A DNA stretch of 64,000 nt from Trichocoleus sp. FACHB-40 (lineage in GTDB: Bacteria; Cyanobacteriota; Cyanobacteriia; Cyanobacteriales; FACHB-T130). Made by a program: the position numbers and the translations under genes. A model generated the notes under the pieces. The model saw only the letters and a program-made list of their open reading frames with translations, searched no databases and was not told the origin of the DNA. The stretch covers positions 30,279 through 94,278 of the forward strand of contig NZ_JACJPF010000039.1 in NCBI RefSeq assembly GCF_014695915.1, written 5' to 3'. Below are positions 60,567 to 64,000 of the stretch, one piece after another. Numbering within the stretch: the first letter of the stretch is position 1; every line of letters starts with the position of its first letter.

Positions 60567-62957
60567 CTAATAAGGCCATTTCCAATCGCGAATTTCCGGC
60601 ATATCCTCGCCGTGCGTAGTGATGTAATGCTTATGCTCAATCAACTTATCGCGCAGCATTTGTTTTACATAAGCCGCCGCATATCCCAGTTCTGGCACCC
60701 GATCGATGACATCCCCCGCCAGGTGGAAGCGATCCAAATCGTTGAGAACCACCATATCAAACGGCGTAGTCGTCGTGCCTTCTTCCTTGTAACCCCGGAC
60801 GTGGAGGTTATTGTGATTCGTCCGGCGGTAGGTGAGACGATGGATCAGCCAAGGATAGCCGTGATAGGCAAAGATGACAGGCTTATCAGTGGTGAAGATG
60901 GTGTCAAAGTCTTTATCAGACAAACCGTGAGGATGCTCACTGTTTGGCTGAAGCGTCATCAAGTCAACCACATTCACCACCCGCACCTTCAGATCGGGGC
61001 AGTGCTGACGGAGAATGTCAACTGCTGCCAAAGTTTCTAAAGTAGGAACATCTCCAGCGCACGCCATCACTACATCTGGTTGGCTACCTTTATCGTTACT
61101 CGCCCATTCCCAGATACCAATACCTACCGTACAGTGCTTGATTGCCGCATCCATATCAAGGTACTGCAAAGCGGGTTGTTTCCCGGCGACGATGACATTG
61201 ACATAGTTGCGACTGCGTAAACAATGGTCTGTCACCGACAACAGGGTATTAGCATCGGGGGGTAGGTAAACCCGGATGATTTCTGCCTTCTTATTGACAA
61301 CGTGATCGATAAAGCCGGGGTCTTGGTGGGAAAAACCATTGTGATCCTGCCGCCAGACGTGGCTTGTTAGCAAGTAGTTGAGGGAAGCGATGGGTCGCCG
61401 CCAGGGAATGTGGCGAGTAGTTTTGAGCCACTTGGCGTGTTGATTGAACATCGAGTCGATGATGTGGATAAACGCCTCGTAGCAGGAGAATAACCCGTGG
61501 CGACCAGTTAGGAGATATCCTTCCAACCAGCCTTGGCACATATGTTCGCTTAAGACTTCCATCACGCGACCATCGGGGGAAACGTTGCCGTCGATGGGGA
61601 GAATTTCGGCGGTAGATACTCGGTCTGTGACTTCAAATACAGAACTGAGGCGGTTTGATGCCGTTTCGTCTGGCCCGAATAACCGAAAGTTCCGGCGTTC
61701 GCCGTTGAGTGTCATGATGTCCCGCAAGAACATTCCCATGACGCGGGTAGCTTCGGTGGTAACGGTGCCGGGTTTGGGGACATCGACAGCGTAATTCCGG
61801 AAGTCTGGCATCTTCAGGTCTTTTAGCAACAAGCCACCGTTAGCGTGGGGGTTCGTACCCATACGGCGATCGCCTAATGGTGCCAGTTCTTTAAGTTCGG
61901 GAATTAGCGTTCCGTTTTCATCGAAGAGTTCTTCGGGTTTGTAACTCTTCATCCAATCTTCGAGCATTTTCAGCTGCTCTGGCTTGTTCACCAAGTCTGA
62001 TAATGGGACTTGATGCGATCGCCAGTAATTTTCTACGGGTTTACCATCTACTTCTTTTGGCCCCGTCCAGCCTTTGGGAGTCCGCATGACAATCATCGGC
62101 CATTGGGGGCGCTTGCTGAACCCATTGCTTCGGGCATCTTGTTGGATGTCTTTAATTTCTGTGATCGCACTCTCCAGGGTTTGCGCCATCAACTGGTGAA
62201 CATCTTCAACAGGGTACGACCCCTCAACGAAATAAGGCTTGTAGCCGTAGCCAACGAACAGGTGTTCTAGTTCCTCATCACTCAGTCGCGCTAACACTGT
62301 TGGCCCAGCGATCTTATAGCCATTCAGGTGTAAAATCGGCAGCACAGCCCCATCATGGACTGGGTTGAGAAACTTGTTACTGTGCCAACTGGTAGCCAGG
62401 GCCCCAGTTTCTGCTTCCCCGTCACCAACAACGGCACAGACAATCAGATCCGGGTTGTCGAAGGCAGCACCGTAAGCGTGGACGAGTGCGTAACCGAGTT
62501 CTCCGCCTTCGTGAATTGATCCGGGAGTTTCGGGTGCAACGTGGCTAGGGATACCACCGGGGAAAGAGAACTGTTTGAACAGCGACTTCATGCCCTGAGC
62601 ATCTTGGGATATGTTGGGGTAGAACTCGCTGTAAGTGCCTTCTAAGTATGTGTTGGCGACTAAACCGGGCCCGCCATGACCAGGCCCAGCAATGTAGATT
62701 ACCTGAAGGTCATACTTTTTAATCAGGCGATTGAAATGGACGTAGATGAAGTTCAGACCCGGAGTTGTCCCCCAGTGTCCAAGTAGCCTGGGTTTGACCT
62801 GTTCTATTGTCAGGGGTTCTTTGAGTAGCGGATTGTCTAATAAATAGATTTGTCCGACGGAAAGGTAGTTAGCAGCACGCCAGTAAGCGTTGATCTTGTG
62901 GAGTTCTTCGGCGGTCAGCAGACCTTTTTGGAGTGTGGGAGCGATCGCTTGAACCAT
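60567..62957 (-). CDS. xfp: Phosphoketolase (xylulose 5-phosphate/fructose 6-phosphate)
   Basis: A 796-residue thiamine diphosphate enzyme that splits xylulose 5-phosphate or fructose 6-phosphate, with phosphate, into acetyl phosphate and an aldose phosphate. [56 protein letters not shown] and [13 protein letters not shown] mark the TPP-binding domain. [10 protein letters not shown] and the transketolase-like C-terminal domain follow. Length and domain order match the family. It gives carbon flow into acetyl phosphate independently of pyruvate dehydrogenase. Confidence 0.97.
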   Translation of the reverse strand: MVQAIAPTLQKGLLTAEELHKINAYWRAANYLSVGQIYLLDNPLLKEPLTIEQVKPRLLGHWGTTPGLNFIYVHFNRLIKKYDLQVIYIAGPGHGGPGLVANTYLEGTYSEFYPNISQDAQGMKSLFKQFSFPGGIPSHVAPETPGSIHEGGELGYALVHAYGAAFDNPDLIVCAVVGDGEAETGALATSWHSNKFLNPVHDGAVLPILHLNGYKIAGPTVLARLSDEELEHLFVGYGYKPYFVEGSYPVEDVHQLMAQTLESAITEIKDIQQDARSNGFSKRPQWPMIVMRTPKGWTGPKEVDGKPVENYWRSHQVPLSDLVNKPEQLKMLEDWMKSYKPEELFDENGTLIPELKELAPLGDRRMGTNPHANGGLLLKDLKMPDFRNYAVDVPKPGTVTTEATRVMGMFLRDIMTLNGERRNFRLFGPDETASNRLSSVFEVTDRVSTAEILPIDGNVSPDGRVMEVLSEHMCQGWLEGYLLTGRHGLFSCYEAFIHIIDSMFNQHAKWLKTTRHIPWRRPIASLNYLLTSHVWRQDHNGFSHQDPGFIDHVVNKKAEIIRVYLPPDANTLLSVTDHCLRSRNYVNVIVAGKQPALQYLDMDAAIKHCTVGIGIWEWASNDKGSQPDVVMACAGDVPTLETLAAVDILRQHCPDLKVRVVNVVDLMTLQPNSEHPHGLSDKDFDTIFTTDKPVIFAYHGYPWLIHRLTYRRTNHNNLHVRGYKEEGTTTTPFDMVVLNDLDRFHLAGDVIDRVPELGYAAAYVKQMLRDKLIEHKHYITTHGEDMPEIRDWKWPY

Positions 62958-63334
62958 AATGATTTTCTACCTTCTGGATCGTGGGAATTAGTTGGTAGCA
63001 GTACGAAATGCAACTGACAGCTTCAAATTACTAAATGAAGTTGTCTTGTTGCCATAATTATCTGTGCGACATCCAGATCCGTGCCAATTTGTTAAGAATT
63101 GCTTTAACAAGTTGCAAAATTTTATTAGTTTTGTTTCAGAACTATTTCTCTTGACGGATGCAAATAAGGAATATACTAATCCTAAATAATTCGTGACACC
63201 CTGTAGGAGAGGCCACTGCTGTGTCCCTACACCAGGGCGAATACTTGTTAACAATTGAAATAGGATTTCTATATTCCATTCGGAATAACTTGATAGTATT
63301 AACGGATGAAGTTGTCAGCACCACAGGCAAGTCC
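62958..63334. other. Intergenic region between a truncated kinase and xfp
   Basis: 377 bases. It should contain the xfp promoter on the minus strand. No supportable gene or strong hairpin. Confidence 0.45.
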
Positions 63335-63874
63335 TTAATCAGACTTCACTGTTGCGGACGCAAGTGGCAAGATGACGGTAAACGTCGTCCCTACTCCAGC
63401 TTCACTTTGTACGGAAATCTGACCTCCATGTGCCTCTACACACTTTTTAACAATCGCTAGACCAAGACCATTGCCAGGAATTGTGCTGACATTTCTAGCG
63501 CGATTGAAAGGTTTAAAAAGTCTTTTTTGGTCTTCTAAAGGAATACCAATCCCCCGATCTTGAATCCGAAAAATGACTGTTTTCTCCTGACCAATCAGTT
63601 CAAACCACACTGTACCGTCTTCAGGTGAATACTTAATGGCGTTGGCGAGTAAATTTCCTAACATATGCCGCAGCAAGTTTTCATCCCATAGCGCCTCCCC
63701 CAATTCTCCTTGACAGGTGAAAACAATAGTAAAATGCTTTTCACCTGTACTAAGTTGTAACTCTTCGACCAGTTGGCGGCAAAACGGTTCTAAAGCTAAC
63801 TGAGTAGGTTGATACTGAAGTTTACCTAAATCGGCTTTACCGATTAATAAAACCTCGTTCAATAGCTGATCCAT
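63335..63874 (-). pseudogene. 5'-truncated sensor histidine kinase (ATPase domain only)
   Basis: 179 residues with the end of a HisKA helix (MDQLLNEVLLIGKADLGKL) and a full HATPase_c domain: the N box NLLANAIKYSPED, DRGIGIP, FKPFNRARNVS and GNGLGLAIVKKCVEAHGG. The H box and any sensor region are missing. Upstream, the same frame reads back only nine codons to a TAA. A strong terminator hairpin (63919-63950) sits 45 bases further on, so the missing part is not simply in another frame nearby. It probably cannot autophosphorylate. Confidence 0.75.
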
Positions 63875-63918
63875 GTTTTTGATCAGAAATGTTGAATGTT
63901 AAGAAAACTTCATAAAAA

Positions 63919-63950
63919 TTAGCCCAAAATCATGATATTTTTTGGGCTAA
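63919..63950. terminator. 11-bp terminator hairpin upstream of the truncated kinase
   Basis: TTAGCCCAAAA (63919-63929) pairs with TTTTGGGCTAA (63940-63950). It would end transcription from a gene beyond the right edge before it reaches the truncated kinase. Confidence 0.7.
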
Positions 63951-64000
63951 ACCTTAATTAATCTTATTAGCTTCCATGATATTTTCATTTCCTCGTCTTG

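Noticed and set aside
1..64000. tRNA, rRNA, CRISPR array, transposase or prophage genes
   Set aside because: I looked for the T-loop signature of tRNAs, direct repeats with unique spacers, and transposase motifs and found none. The tandem repeats here are contiguous heptamers without spacers, so they are not CRISPR.

Overview
The window is chromosomal DNA from a cyanobacterium, most likely a filamentous one. The evidence is frequent HIP1 octamers (GCGATCGC), genes shared with chloroplasts (Ycf54/DUF2488, CRR6, a Ycf55-like DUF3685 protein), carotenoid and quinone precursor synthesis (crtE), and intergenic arrays of CCCCAAT-type heptamers (STRR repeats). The order or genus cannot be fixed from this sequence. 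I see no rRNA or tRNA gene, CRISPR array, transposase or prophage.

Layout. 0.4-5.2 kb: a CheY-like regulator, a small methyltransferase, mnmE, and two overlapping MscS channels that look like a tandem duplication. 5.4-9.0 kb: a truncated cyanobacterial N-terminal domain, a long structured leader, and an SLH-anchored GHL10-type glycosidase. 9.4-13.2 kb: mutS, then a small accessory patch holding an Uma2-like gene remnant and a two-gene cassette resembling polymorphic toxin type 24 plus a candidate immunity protein. 13.3-22.1 kb: housekeeping genes (AI-2E exporter-like protein, Nudix, folD, crtE, DUF212, ycf54, pdxJ, crr6, a LuxR regulator and a Fur-family regulator). 22.3-25.5 kb: a 1078-residue NACHT/pentapeptide-repeat STAND protein. 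26-35.4 kb: a TM/helical-repeat protein, a peptidoglycan-binding protein, a pseudo-receiver DUF3685 protein, a large hybrid histidine kinase whose membrane N-terminus is separated by a T10 frameshift, and an Rpn/DUF4351 nuclease-like protein.

35.5-42.6 kb: the MurT-GatD pair for peptidoglycan amidation, a FecR/CHASE2-adenylate cyclase pair, a thylakoid thioredoxin-like protein and a conserved hypothetical gene. 43-58.5 kb: an exopolysaccharide locus with a Wzc-type tyrosine kinase, four glycosyltransferases, a Wzx flippase, a Wzy/WaaL-type polymerase or ligase, and a zinc-ribbon methyltransferase. A GH74 xyloglucanase-like lipoprotein lies in it on the opposite strand. No outer-membrane exporter (Wza) or initiating phosphoglycosyl transferase is visible, so those must be elsewhere. 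58.6-63.9 kb: a retropepsin-like protease, the phosphoketolase/acetate kinase pair (xfp, ackA) that turns sugar phosphates into acetate and ATP, and a 5'-truncated histidine kinase.

The most unusual property is the repeat content. Heptamer arrays and other dispersed repeats lie between genes, form hairpins at gene ends and supply a stop codon (pdxJ). They also appear in-frame inside coding sequences: MutS, the NACHT protein, the DUF3685 regulator and, twice, the hybrid kinase. All functional calls come from reading motifs by eye. No database search was run.
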